This document shows positions 1 to 6,959 of a stretch of 7,808 bases of DNA, one piece after another. A program made the position numbers and the translations under genes. Position 1 is the stretch's first letter, and every line of letters begins with the position of its first letter. A model generated the notes under the pieces. It was not told the origin of the DNA. It worked only from the letters and a program-made list of their open reading frames with translations, and did no database searches. This DNA is from Leptospira ellisii (lineage in GTDB: Bacteria; Spirochaetota; Leptospiria; Leptospirales; Leptospiraceae), in assembly GCF_002811955.1 (NCBI RefSeq), contig NZ_NPEF01000185.1:1-7808 (forward strand), written 5' to 3'.

Positions 1-3
1 GGA

Positions 4-1743
4 TCAATGTTTGATATGGTTTCTTCCCGAGAATTTGGCCTGGTATAAATTCTGATCCGAAAGTTCGATCAATTCCGCGACGGAACGGACCTGCGGTTCC
101 GCGGTGCATCCGATTCCGATCGAAACCGTGATTTTGGAGAACGGACTCCGGATGTGGACGATCTCCAGGGCCTCCACCTTCGCCAAAATATTTAATGCGA
201 CAACGACGGCCCCTTCTATCGGGGTGTCGGGAAGAATAACGGCGAATTCTTCGCCTCCGTAACGGGTGACGATGTCGTGCGATCTTCGAAGTCCCGCCCT
301 GATTTCGCGGGCCACCTGAATCAAAGCGCGGTCCCCTTCCACGTGTCCATACGTATCGTTGAATTGTTTGAAAAAATCCACGTCGATCATCAGGAGCGAC
401 AAGGGGGAATGATGCCGCGAAGCCCGGCCCCACGCCATTCGGATCTGTTCGTCGAAATATCTCCTGTTGAACACGCGGGTCAAGGGATCCATGTAGGAAA
501 GTTCCTCGAGTTTGCCCGCGTATTCCTCTATCTCTTCCTTTTCCTTTCTTATACTTCGTATCCTCTCCGAAAGGGCTAAGGATAAAAACAGAACGCTCAA
601 TATGATTCCGGTCTGTAAAAACGGAATGGCGGGGGAATCCTTGAGAAAAAATCCGAATCGGCTGAATGCGAAGATGATTCCTCCGGCTAAGGTAAAAAAC
701 CAAGCCGTCAAAAAAATGACCGCCTTTCGTTCTCCTTTGATCGCGCGGAAAAAGGAGATCAAAAAGATCACGGTCATCTGCAACAAAGGAAATAGGGACG
801 TGAAAGGAATCAGATATCTTCCGGGAACCAGGGGGATCAGAAACGCCAATCCCAATCCGGCCCACAAGGAACCTTTTAGAAACAGATCCAATACGGAGTA
901 TTTACGCTTCGCCTCCAGATACGAGGAAAGGAACAGAGCCATAAAGATCATCATCATGGCCACCGCTTCCAGATGAAGCTGATTGATGAATACGGGTTGA
1001 TTCGGAAAGAACCATTCGAACGCGTATCCGGGAAGGATAATCTGATGGAGCAGAACGGAGAGTATTAGAAAAGAATAATAGAGTAGATATCGTTCCCGGA
1101 TCCCCGCGAAAAGGAACAGATTGAAAATCGCCATGACGGCTAACGCGCCGAAAAACGCGGAATCTTTGGCGAGTTCGGAACCGGTTTCACGTTCCTTGGT
1201 TTTTGCGTCGTAAAGGGTCATCGAAAGACTCAAAGCGCCCTCGGTGAAAACGCGGACGACCACCTTCGTTTTTCCCTTTTTCTCCAGCGGAAGAGGAAAG
1301 AGAAACAAACGGTTTTCCACCGGTCTCGTCATAAACGGAAGAACGTCTCCGGTGTTGTATTCTCCCGTATTTCCGTTCTCGGTTTTGAAAAAAACGTCGA
1401 CCCGATCCAGATGAGGATAATGGAGCGTCAGTAAAAAATCGTTCTCCACATCGTTCGGGGTTTCTACTTCGAAGTAAAGCCAATAGGGAACCGGATCATA
1501 TCCGAATCCAAAGGTAGGATTTTTCACCTTTTGAACCGGAATCGAAGTTAAGGAATCGAAAAAATCCTTCGCGTGATAACGCATTTCCGGATCTCTTACG
1601 TAATACACGGAATTCAGCAAAGGCTGTCTTCCGGGAAAATCCGGTTTTATAATTAAAGCGGGCTCAATTGCAAAAAGGGAATTCGAAAAAATAAAAAATG
1701 CGATCCAAAAAACCTTTCGTCCGAAACGAGACACGAATCGCAT
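4..1743 (-). CDS. 7TMR-DISM sensor diguanylate cyclase (GGDEF protein)
   Basis: This is a membrane sensor enzyme predicted to make cyclic di-GMP from two GTP. It has 579 residues. A signal peptide covers about 1-25 (hydrophobic core VFWIAFFIF, likely cleavage after SLFA). An extracytoplasmic domain at about 30-190 resembles 7TMR-DISMED2; the stretch FGYDPVPYWLYFEV is typical. Seven hydrophobic helices follow at about 196-214, 219-238, 257-275, 289-306, 309-332, 341-361 and 374-392. A charged signalling helix (393-416) leads to the GGDEF domain, which begins at YMDPLTRVFNRR (D419). The active-site motif is intact as GGEEF (496-500), with metal-binding Asp in MIDVDFFK (D454). RSHD (487-490), five residues upstream, fits the RxxD inhibitory site, so product feedback is expected. 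The ATG at 1743 gives a proper signal peptide, although GGAG lies rather far upstream (about 16 nt). The gene is divergent from the adenylate cyclase. The ligand is unknown; carbohydrates are a common suggestion for this sensor class. Confidence 0.93.
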   Translation of the reverse strand: MRFVSRFGRKVFWIAFFIFSNSLFAIEPALIIKPDFPGRQPLLNSVYYVRDPEMRYHAKDFFDSLTSIPVQKVKNPTFGFGYDPVPYWLYFEVETPNDVENDFLLTLHYPHLDRVDVFFKTENGNTGEYNTGDVLPFMTRPVENRLFLFPLPLEKKGKTKVVVRVFTEGALSLSMTLYDAKTKERETGSELAKDSAFFGALAVMAIFNLFLFAGIRERYLLYYSFLILSVLLHQIILPGYAFEWFFPNQPVFINQLHLEAVAMMMIFMALFLSSYLEAKRKYSVLDLFLKGSLWAGLGLAFLIPLVPGRYLIPFTSLFPLLQMTVIFLISFFRAIKGERKAVIFLTAWFFTLAGGIIFAFSRFGFFLKDSPAIPFLQTGIILSVLFLSLALSERIRSIRKEKEEIEEYAGKLEELSYMDPLTRVFNRRYFDEQIRMAWGRASRHHSPLSLLMIDVDFFKQFNDTYGHVEGDRALIQVAREIRAGLRRSHDIVTRYGGEEFAVILPDTPIEGAVVVALNILAKVEALEIVHIRSPFSKITVSIGIGCTAEPQVRSVAELIELSDQNLYQAKFSGRNHIKH

Positions 1744-1805
1744 CCGGATAAGTTGGGTTCTCCAAAGGATTTGTCAAATATTTTCAGAGGTTCCGCATTT
1801 TCGGA

Positions 1806-1834
1806 TTTACCGTACTTCGAAAATTCCTTATACT
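1806..1834 (+). promoter_or_regulatory. Candidate sigma70-type promoter of the adenylate cyclase
   Basis: A -35 like TTTACC (1806-1811, four of six consensus bases) and a -10 TATACT (1829-1834, five of six) are separated by exactly 17 bp. The predicted transcript start near 1841 lies about 50 nt before the ATG at 1891. It would leave only about 8 nt before the in-frame GTG at 1849, which is one reason the ATG is preferred. The call rests on motif match and spacing only; the AT-rich divergent gap makes it plausible. Confidence 0.5.
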
Positions 1835-1855
1835 AAATCATTAATTTCGTGACTC
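1827..1855 (-). promoter_or_regulatory. Weak candidate promoter of the diguanylate cyclase
   Basis: On the minus strand TATAAG (1832-1827, five of six -10 bases) lies 17 bp after GAGTCA (1855-1850, three of six -35 bases). It would give a leader of roughly 75 nt before the ATG at 1743. Its -10 overlaps the plus-strand -10 (1829-1834), so both polymerases could not bind together. An alternative is the perfect -35 TTGACA at 1777-1772, but the only -10 at proper spacing is the poor ACTTAT. Neither is strong. Confidence 0.25.
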
Positions 1856-1880
1856 GCGCGTCGGGTATTCATGAGAATGC

Positions 1881-1886
1881 AGAGAG
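1881..1886 (+). promoter_or_regulatory. Weak ribosome binding site for the ATG at 1891
   Basis: AGAGAG ends four bases before the ATG at 1891. It is a partial match to the GGAGG core, but better than anything before the in-frame GTG at 1849, which is preceded by TTAATTTC with no purine-rich stretch. It supports choosing the ATG. Confidence 0.35.
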
Positions 1887-1890
1887 CATC

Positions 1891-4842
1891 ATGGAAGCCG
1901 AGGAGACCGCAGTGGACACAGATCCGATTCGAAACGAATCCGCACAACCGAAATCCCTTTCGGAAAAAACGAAAGGTTGGCTCGGAGTGGTCTTCGACTT
2001 TACGAAACTACTCTATCTGGGGATTCGCGCCAAACTCGCCCTTTTTACCGGCGCGTTAATCGCGCTTACAGTAGTCGTTCTTTCCTTTATCGACGTAAAT
2101 CAACAGACCGAAATTCTCACACAAAGTTACGAAAAAGAGGCCGCGATTTCGAGGCATTATATCTCCGGTTTGGTTTTGGAATTGGAGAATATTTCGAGCA
2201 GTCTGATTCGTGTGGAATCCTTCCGCGAACGGGTAAAACGTCAGAGTCAGGCGCTTCGTAAATACAGAACGAAGGTGGTAACGCAGGAGGAAAAACAGGT
2301 CAGCCTTTTCGGATTTAAGACGAAGTTGTTCGGCGTTTTGGGTAAGGAGAAAAAATCCGAAATCAAGGACACGTATTATTCCGTCTATCTTTCCAAATCG
2401 GACATCGAGGAATTGGAGAAGAAAACCCATTCCCTTTTACGGGATCCGAACGGTCTCGGAATTACGGACGCGACGTATTCCAAACTCAAAACCCTGGCGC
2501 AGGTCGTCGCGGTTTTGGAAGCCGATTTGAACGAGCAGAAGGGAAGATGGGACGAGTTGCACGCAAAAGAAAGAACTTCCGAAAGGGAAATTCAGGAAAC
2601 GGAGGCCGCAACCGAATCCCTAAAGGATAAGATCGAAAAGGCGCGTAACGTATTGGATCGTTCCATTCTGGAACTTTCGCTGTCCAAACAACACAGGAAG
2701 ATCGAAGAACTGGGTCTGGATATGTCCCAGTATCGGATCCAGACCTTCCCGGTCATCGGCAATCAGGTGAAGGAAAATCTGATTCCTTCCTTCGACACGA
2801 AAATTTTCAAACCGGACGGACCGGTCAATTCGGACGTCTTCTTCTCCGAAATCGACGCGCACCTCAAGGATTCCATCCGAAAGATTCTGGCGCTCGATTT
2901 TTCTCAGAATATCAGAGAAAACGCATATACCATCGGTAAAACGGAATTGCAGACGTTGTATTCCCCCATTTTCCGAAACCAGAACTCGACGGAACGCGCG
3001 TTGAAGATGCGCGGAACGGCGCCCGATTTCGCAAAACGTTATGTGCAACAGGATGTGAGCGTCTCTTATCAGATCCGCGATCTGATTCCTTCCCTAAAAA
3101 AAAGGATCCAGGAACTTAAGGAGAAAAAACCTCCTATTCCACCGTTTCAGGATCGAACGTATCGCGATTTATACGGGCGCTATTCCAAACTCGTTCAGGA
3201 TCGGGACGAGGTTTTCGAAACGTTCCGAAACGAATTTTCGGAGGACAAAAAAGTCGCGGCGGAAAACGCGGCGAAGCCGAAACCGGGTAAAAACAAAAAT
3301 CCGAAGACGTCCTTTCCGATTCAAAGCGAAACCGACCTTTGGATCGATTCCCTCGGTCAGGCGAGAAACGCCGCTTTGGAGGATTGGATCGTTCTCCGAT
3401 TCAGCCAAAATTCCGGAGCGTATCAGGATTATCTGAGGAACCCGAAGGAGCAGATTCTCGCGAAGGAACGTTATGCGGCGATTCGAGATTGGATCTATTC
3501 GGGCAAAAGCGAAACGCCCACGCCTCAACTCAAAAAATTAATTCCGGACGGTATCATCGCGAACTCTAGAGGAGAAGCTGAGGAAATCCTGTGGGGGCTG
3601 GATTCCAAACCTCTGCTTTCGGAATCCGGAGAGGAGATCGCTTCGTCGATCTTAACCGCCAATCTTTCAGGGATTTCCAGAACGCTCGTGGATCGTACGG
3701 AAGGTCTGCAGATGATTCGTAAGAACAGGAACTCCGCGATCGCGACGGCCTTGATCATCTGCGCGATGTCCATTCTGCTTGCGATTTTGATCTCCGGTTT
3801 CGTGGTTCAAAAGATTAAACGAATCATCTTTCACGCCCAGGAAGTGGGACACGGAAATCTGGAGGTTCAATTCGAACAAGGCGGTAAGGACGAATTGGGA
3901 ACTTTGACGATCGCGCTCAACTCGATGGTGGCGGGGTTGCGGGAACGGGAGAAGATCAAGAACATTCTCGGAACGATGATCGATCCCGTCGTCGTGAGCG
4001 AAGCTATGGTCGATCTCGCTGCGCTAAAACGGGGAAGCGAAAAGAGGATCACCGCGTTCTTTTCGGACGTCGCGGGATTCTCGAACATCAGCGAAAAACT
4101 GACCTCGGTCGAATTAGCGTCTTTGTTAAACGAATATCTTTCCGCGATGACCCTCATTCTGAAAAAACACGAAGGCGTTCTGGATAAGTATATCGGGGAC
4201 GCGATCGTGGGAATCTTCAACGCTCCGGTGGAAGTGGACCGACATTGTATCAAAGCGGCGAGGGCTTCGGTGGAAATGATCGAAACCCTGGAAAAACTCA
4301 GACAGGAGTGGAGGGATAAAAAGGCGTATATTCCGGAAGCGCAGGAGATGCAGATTCGGATCGGACTCAATACTGGTCTTGCAAAAGTCGGATTTATGGG
4401 AACCGATTCCATTTCCGCATACACGATGATGGGGGACACGGTCAATCTTGCGGCGCGTTTGGAGGCGGCGGGTAAGGATTACGGAGTGAGTATTTTGGTC
4501 AGCGAATCCGTTCAACACGAGATTCAGGACGAATTTTTTACGAGGCTTTTGGACGTGGTCCGGGTTAAAGGAAAAAACGAACCCGTACGGCTCTACGAGC
4601 TCGTGGGAAGGCCCGAGAAAATTTCCGAACGGATCGAGGCCTCGGCGTTGGAATTCGCAAAAGGGTTCGAGGCGTATCTCAATCGGGAGTGGTCCTTGGC
4701 TCAGGAATTATTGGAAAGTTCGCAAATCACGCGCGGAACCAAGGATAAGGCCGCGACCCTGCTTATCGAACGTTGCGAGGAATACAAACAAAATCCCCCC
4801 GAAAAAACATGGGACGGAGTTTACACGAGAACTCATAAGTAA
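1891..4842 (+). CDS. Membrane-bound class III adenylate cyclase with large extracytoplasmic domain and HAMP
   Basis: This enzyme is predicted to convert ATP to cAMP. From the ATG it has 983 residues; the in-frame GTG at 1849 would add 14. Residue numbers below count from the ATG. A short cytoplasmic N-terminus is followed by membrane helix 1 (about 49-69) and a periplasmic region of about 540 residues (70-613). That region is rich in predicted coiled coil (about 205-270 and 400-415) and has a Lys/Ala/Pro-rich stretch (453-473). Membrane helix 2 (about 614-639) leads to a HAMP domain (640-688) and the cyclase domain (about 716-902). Metal aspartates are D726 in FFSDVAGF and D770 in YIGDAIVGIF. 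The purine-selecting pair is K766 (LDKYIGD) and T845 (YTMMGD), the Lys/Thr pair of CyaC-type adenylate cyclases. N852 and R856 (NLAAR) are the transition-state residues. The tail, with FAKGFEAYLNREWSLAQELL and PPEKTWDGVY, resembles the conserved extension after many bacterial cyclases. I do not recognise the periplasmic region as a known family. Confidence 0.93.
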   Translation: MEAEETAVDTDPIRNESAQPKSLSEKTKGWLGVVFDFTKLLYLGIRAKLALFTGALIALTVVVLSFIDVNQQTEILTQSYEKEAAISRHYISGLVLELENISSSLIRVESFRERVKRQSQALRKYRTKVVTQEEKQVSLFGFKTKLFGVLGKEKKSEIKDTYYSVYLSKSDIEELEKKTHSLLRDPNGLGITDATYSKLKTLAQVVAVLEADLNEQKGRWDELHAKERTSEREIQETEAATESLKDKIEKARNVLDRSILELSLSKQHRKIEELGLDMSQYRIQTFPVIGNQVKENLIPSFDTKIFKPDGPVNSDVFFSEIDAHLKDSIRKILALDFSQNIRENAYTIGKTELQTLYSPIFRNQNSTERALKMRGTAPDFAKRYVQQDVSVSYQIRDLIPSLKKRIQELKEKKPPIPPFQDRTYRDLYGRYSKLVQDRDEVFETFRNEFSEDKKVAAENAAKPKPGKNKNPKTSFPIQSETDLWIDSLGQARNAALEDWIVLRFSQNSGAYQDYLRNPKEQILAKERYAAIRDWIYSGKSETPTPQLKKLIPDGIIANSRGEAEEILWGLDSKPLLSESGEEIASSILTANLSGISRTLVDRTEGLQMIRKNRNSAIATALIICAMSILLAILISGFVVQKIKRIIFHAQEVGHGNLEVQFEQGGKDELGTLTIALNSMVAGLREREKIKNILGTMIDPVVVSEAMVDLAALKRGSEKRITAFFSDVAGFSNISEKLTSVELASLLNEYLSAMTLILKKHEGVLDKYIGDAIVGIFNAPVEVDRHCIKAARASVEMIETLEKLRQEWRDKKAYIPEAQEMQIRIGLNTGLAKVGFMGTDSISAYTMMGDTVNLAARLEAAGKDYGVSILVSESVQHEIQDEFFTRLLDVVRVKGKNEPVRLYELVGRPEKISERIEASALEFAKGFEAYLNREWSLAQELLESSQITRGTKDKAATLLIERCEEYKQNPPEKTWDGVYTRTHK

Positions 4843-6176
4843 AACAGAAGATCGATTCCCAAAAAGAGAAAACCGCAGGCCGCGATCCAATAGATGGAAA
4901 CTTCTTTTTTCCATCGTAAAAGAAGAATTCCGATCGCGGCCGTAAACAACGGCAGCCATCGGACGCAGGAGAACGGCGCTCCGGAACAGGATCCTACGTC
5001 AGCGTTCGATTCCAATAACACGGATTTGGCGAAATAAATCCCCAAATACAGGATCACTCCGCATACGCACGCGGTCACGTAATTCAGGACGGAACGCAAC
5101 CAGACGGATTCCCTCGTTTTTTCCACGACGGGCGCCCCTCCCAGGATCAGAATGAAGGAAGGTAGAAACGTATAATAAGCGGTTAACGTTAGTCCTAAAA
5201 CGCCGGAGGAAACGGAACCGTAACGGTGCGCTCCGGCCAAAAAACCGACGAAGGTCAAAACCATCACGAGCGGGCCGGGCGTACTTTCGCCGAAAGCCAA
5301 TCCGTCGATCATTTCCTCCAAGCCTATCCAACCCGCCGCCCCCGTCGCGTATTCCGCCACACTCGGGAGAATCGCGTATGCGCCGCCGAACGTCAGCAAT
5401 GCGGTCTTCGTGAAAAAAAGGATCAGATCCTTCCAGAACGAAAATTCCGTCCTTAAAAAAAGGAGGATCGCGAGCAGAGGGATCGTCCAGAGTATGAGCG
5501 CGGCGCTTCCGATTCCGCCTATATATTTTAGAATTTTATAATTTTCTTCCCTGCGACGTTCGCTTCGTGAGAATAGATCCACTCCGAACGGAGGAGGCTC
5601 CTCCGCGATTGCGTCCCTTTTCGCCGGTCCCGATTTTCCGGAAAAAAAGGAGACGATTCCGAATATTATAGAAAATGCAAGTAAGTACGGATAGGGGATC
5701 CTAAAAACGGACATTCCTATAATCGTAACTGCGAAACAAACCGCGTGTCCCTTCGTTTTGATCCCTTTCGGAATCCAATTCAAAAAGGATACGAATACGA
5801 TCGAAAGTACGGCGGGTTTGACTCCGTTCAGAAATGAAACGACGAAAGGAGCTGATCCATAAGAAAAGTATAAACTGCTAATTCCCAAAAACGTCAAAAA
5901 GGAGGGGAACAGGAAAAGAAAACCCGCAGTGATCCCTCCGATCGTTCCGTACAACGTCCAACCGAGATACGCGGCCAGTTGTTGCGCTTCGGGACCGGGC
6001 AACAGCATACAATATCCGAGTGCGTGGGAAAAGCGCTCCTCCGAGATCCATTTTTTTTCCTCCACGAGGGTTTTGTGCATCAGAGCGATTTGTCCGGCGG
6101 GACCTCCGAAACCGATCCATCCGAGTCGAAACCAAAATCGGACCGTCTCCCAAAACTCCGGTTTCTTCGGTGACAT
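4833..6176 (-). CDS. chrA: Two-domain ChrA-type chromate/anion transporter
   Basis: This inner-membrane protein belongs to the CHR family, which exports chromate in characterised members; the real substrate in this organism is not shown. It has 447 residues with two homologous halves. The first carries FGGPAGQ (23-29) and LLPGPEAQQLA (58-68). The second carries FGGAYAILP (263-271) and ESTPGPLV (297-304). Both match the conserved family motifs of long-chain ChrA proteins. About ten to twelve hydrophobic helices are visible, with a charged linker between the halves (about 181-213). The ATG at 6176 is chosen because it overlaps the preceding methyltransferase stop as TAATG; in-frame ATGs at 6212 and 6242 lie inside that gene and add a non-homologous, charged extension. 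The C-terminal part has cysteines C370, C372, C397 and C404, the last two in a short loop between helices. No chrB regulator is next to it. Confidence 0.9.
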   Translation of the reverse strand: MSPKKPEFWETVRFWFRLGWIGFGGPAGQIALMHKTLVEEKKWISEERFSHALGYCMLLPGPEAQQLAAYLGWTLYGTIGGITAGFLFLFPSFLTFLGISSLYFSYGSAPFVVSFLNGVKPAVLSIVFVSFLNWIPKGIKTKGHAVCFAVTIIGMSVFRIPYPYLLAFSIIFGIVSFFSGKSGPAKRDAIAEEPPPFGVDLFSRSERRREENYKILKYIGGIGSAALILWTIPLLAILLFLRTEFSFWKDLILFFTKTALLTFGGAYAILPSVAEYATGAAGWIGLEEMIDGLAFGESTPGPLVMVLTFVGFLAGAHRYGSVSSGVLGLTLTAYYTFLPSFILILGGAPVVEKTRESVWLRSVLNYVTACVCGVILYLGIYFAKSVLLESNADVGSCSGAPFSCVRWLPLFTAAIGILLLRWKKEVSIYWIAACGFLFLGIDLLFYL

Positions 6177-6178
6177 TA
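6174..6178 (-). promoter_or_regulatory. TAATG stop-start overlap coupling methyltransferase and chrA
   Basis: On the minus strand the TAA of the methyltransferase (6178-6176) shares its last A with the ATG of chrA (6176-6174). The sequence just before the ATG has no Shine-Dalgarno match, so chrA is probably translated by ribosomes that finish the methyltransferase and restart. Confidence 0.75.
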
Positions 6179-6919
6179 GAGGATTTTGCCGATTCGGAAA
6201 AAAAGAGGCCATCGGACGGACCTGATTTTTTCGTCTCCCCAAGCGGATCGCAATTCCGTCTCCACTTCGGAAACCGGATCATTCCCGTTTTTTCGGATGA
6301 ATTTCTGCACGCTGGACCAAGTGCGCAGATAACCTAACAGTTGTTCTACGGTCCATCCTTCCCTCATAAAAAATTCAGGAGGGGATATTTCAGGAAATGG
6401 AAAAGGAACGGTCTTGTATTCCTCCTCCACGTATCTACGTTCCGGAGGCCAATACGATCCCGTGATTTCGCCGTACAGACGTTTGACGACCGCGTCCACT
6501 TCCGGAGAAGTCGTTTGCAGACCGTATCCCCAGATTGCGAGCGCCCCTCCCGGTTTACAAACGCGGCGTACTTCTGCGAAAAAGGAATCGAAGTCGAACC
6601 AGTGGAACGCCTGCGCGACCGTGACCAAATCCACTTGCAAATTTTCTAATGTGGAATTTTCCGCGCTCGCCACGAGATACCGCACTTTGGTATGAGCGTC
6701 CGCTTCCGCGATCTGATTGGCGCTCGGATCCGTGGCGACGACCGCGTCGAAAACCTCCGCCAAGGAGACGGCGGCTTGTCCGTTTCCGGTTCCGCAATCC
6801 CAAACGGAGGTTCCGTTTGGAACGAGGGTTTTTAGATAGGAAAAAAGTTCTTTCGGATATCCGGGTCGAAACTCGGAATAGGAGGAGGAATGCGAGGAGA
6901 AATGATCCCTGAAACTCAT
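6176..6919 (-). CDS. Class I SAM-dependent methyltransferase (Methyltransf_11 type)
   Basis: This is a soluble methyltransferase of 247 residues. Its N-terminal motif YSEFRPGYP (14-22) is typical of the small-molecule methyltransferase group that includes yeast Tmt1 and Crg1. The SAM site is intact: VWDCGTGNGQ (39-48, D41, G43, G45, G47), the ribose-binding acidic residue D64 after strand 2, ASAEN (84-88), and DLVTVAQAFHWFD (97-109). PGGALAIWGYG follows as the strand after motif III. Substrate is unknown; trans-aconitate or a similar carboxylic acid is possible by family resemblance only. The ATG at 6919 is preferred; a TTG at 6925 would add two residues. Both lie in the loop of an inverted repeat, and no GGAGG-like site precedes them. 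The gene starts 40 bp after the deacetylase stop and overlaps chrA by one base at its end, so it is probably the first cistron of a coupled pair and may also be read from the deacetylase promoter. Confidence 0.85.
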   Translation of the reverse strand: MSFRDHFSSHSSSYSEFRPGYPKELFSYLKTLVPNGTSVWDCGTGNGQAAVSLAEVFDAVVATDPSANQIAEADAHTKVRYLVASAENSTLENLQVDLVTVAQAFHWFDFDSFFAEVRRVCKPGGALAIWGYGLQTTSPEVDAVVKRLYGEITGSYWPPERRYVEEEYKTVPFPFPEISPPEFFMREGWTVEQLLGYLRTWSSVQKFIRKNGNDPVSEVETELRSAWGDEKIRSVRWPLFFRIGKIL

Positions 6920-6938
6920 ACCCAAAGTTTCAGGGATC
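6904..6938. repeat. Perfect 13-bp inverted repeat over the methyltransferase start
   Basis: The arms GATCCCTGAAACT (6904-6916) and AGTTTCAGGGATC (6926-6938) are exact reverse complements, separated by nine bases. In the minus-strand transcript the loop reads TTGGGTATG, so both candidate start codons are in the loop and the downstream arm encodes residues 2-5 (Ser-Phe-Arg-Asp). Only ATTTCT follows the hairpin, so it is not a convincing intrinsic terminator for the deacetylase. It could be a protein-binding operator or an RNA hairpin controlling translation; the sequence alone does not decide. Confidence 0.8.
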
Positions 6939-6959
6939 GATATGCGGATTCAAGCGGTT

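Noticed and set aside
3867..4445. 192-codon open frame antisense to the cyclase domain
   Set aside because: It lies fully opposite the catalytic domain of a clear gene, has Ser/Ile-rich composition with no domain motif, and is a by-product of codon bias in the real frame.
4893..4915. 8-bp inverted repeat GATGGAAA / TTTCCATC as a terminator for the adenylate cyclase
   Set aside because: It is inside chrA coding sequence, AT-rich, and not followed by a T-run on either strand.
5418..5432. 7-bp palindrome AAGGATC-A-GATCCTT as a regulatory site
   Set aside because: It lies deep in a conserved membrane segment of chrA and its length is easily expected by chance.
6177..6242. Longer chrA start at 6242 (22 extra residues)
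   Set aside because: The extension lies wholly inside the methyltransferase gene, is not family-like, and the ATG at 6176 makes a classic TAATG overlap.
6904..6938. The 13-bp inverted repeat as an intrinsic terminator of the deacetylase
   Set aside because: Only ATTTCT follows the stem in the transcript, the start codon is in the loop, and the downstream gene would be cut off from it.
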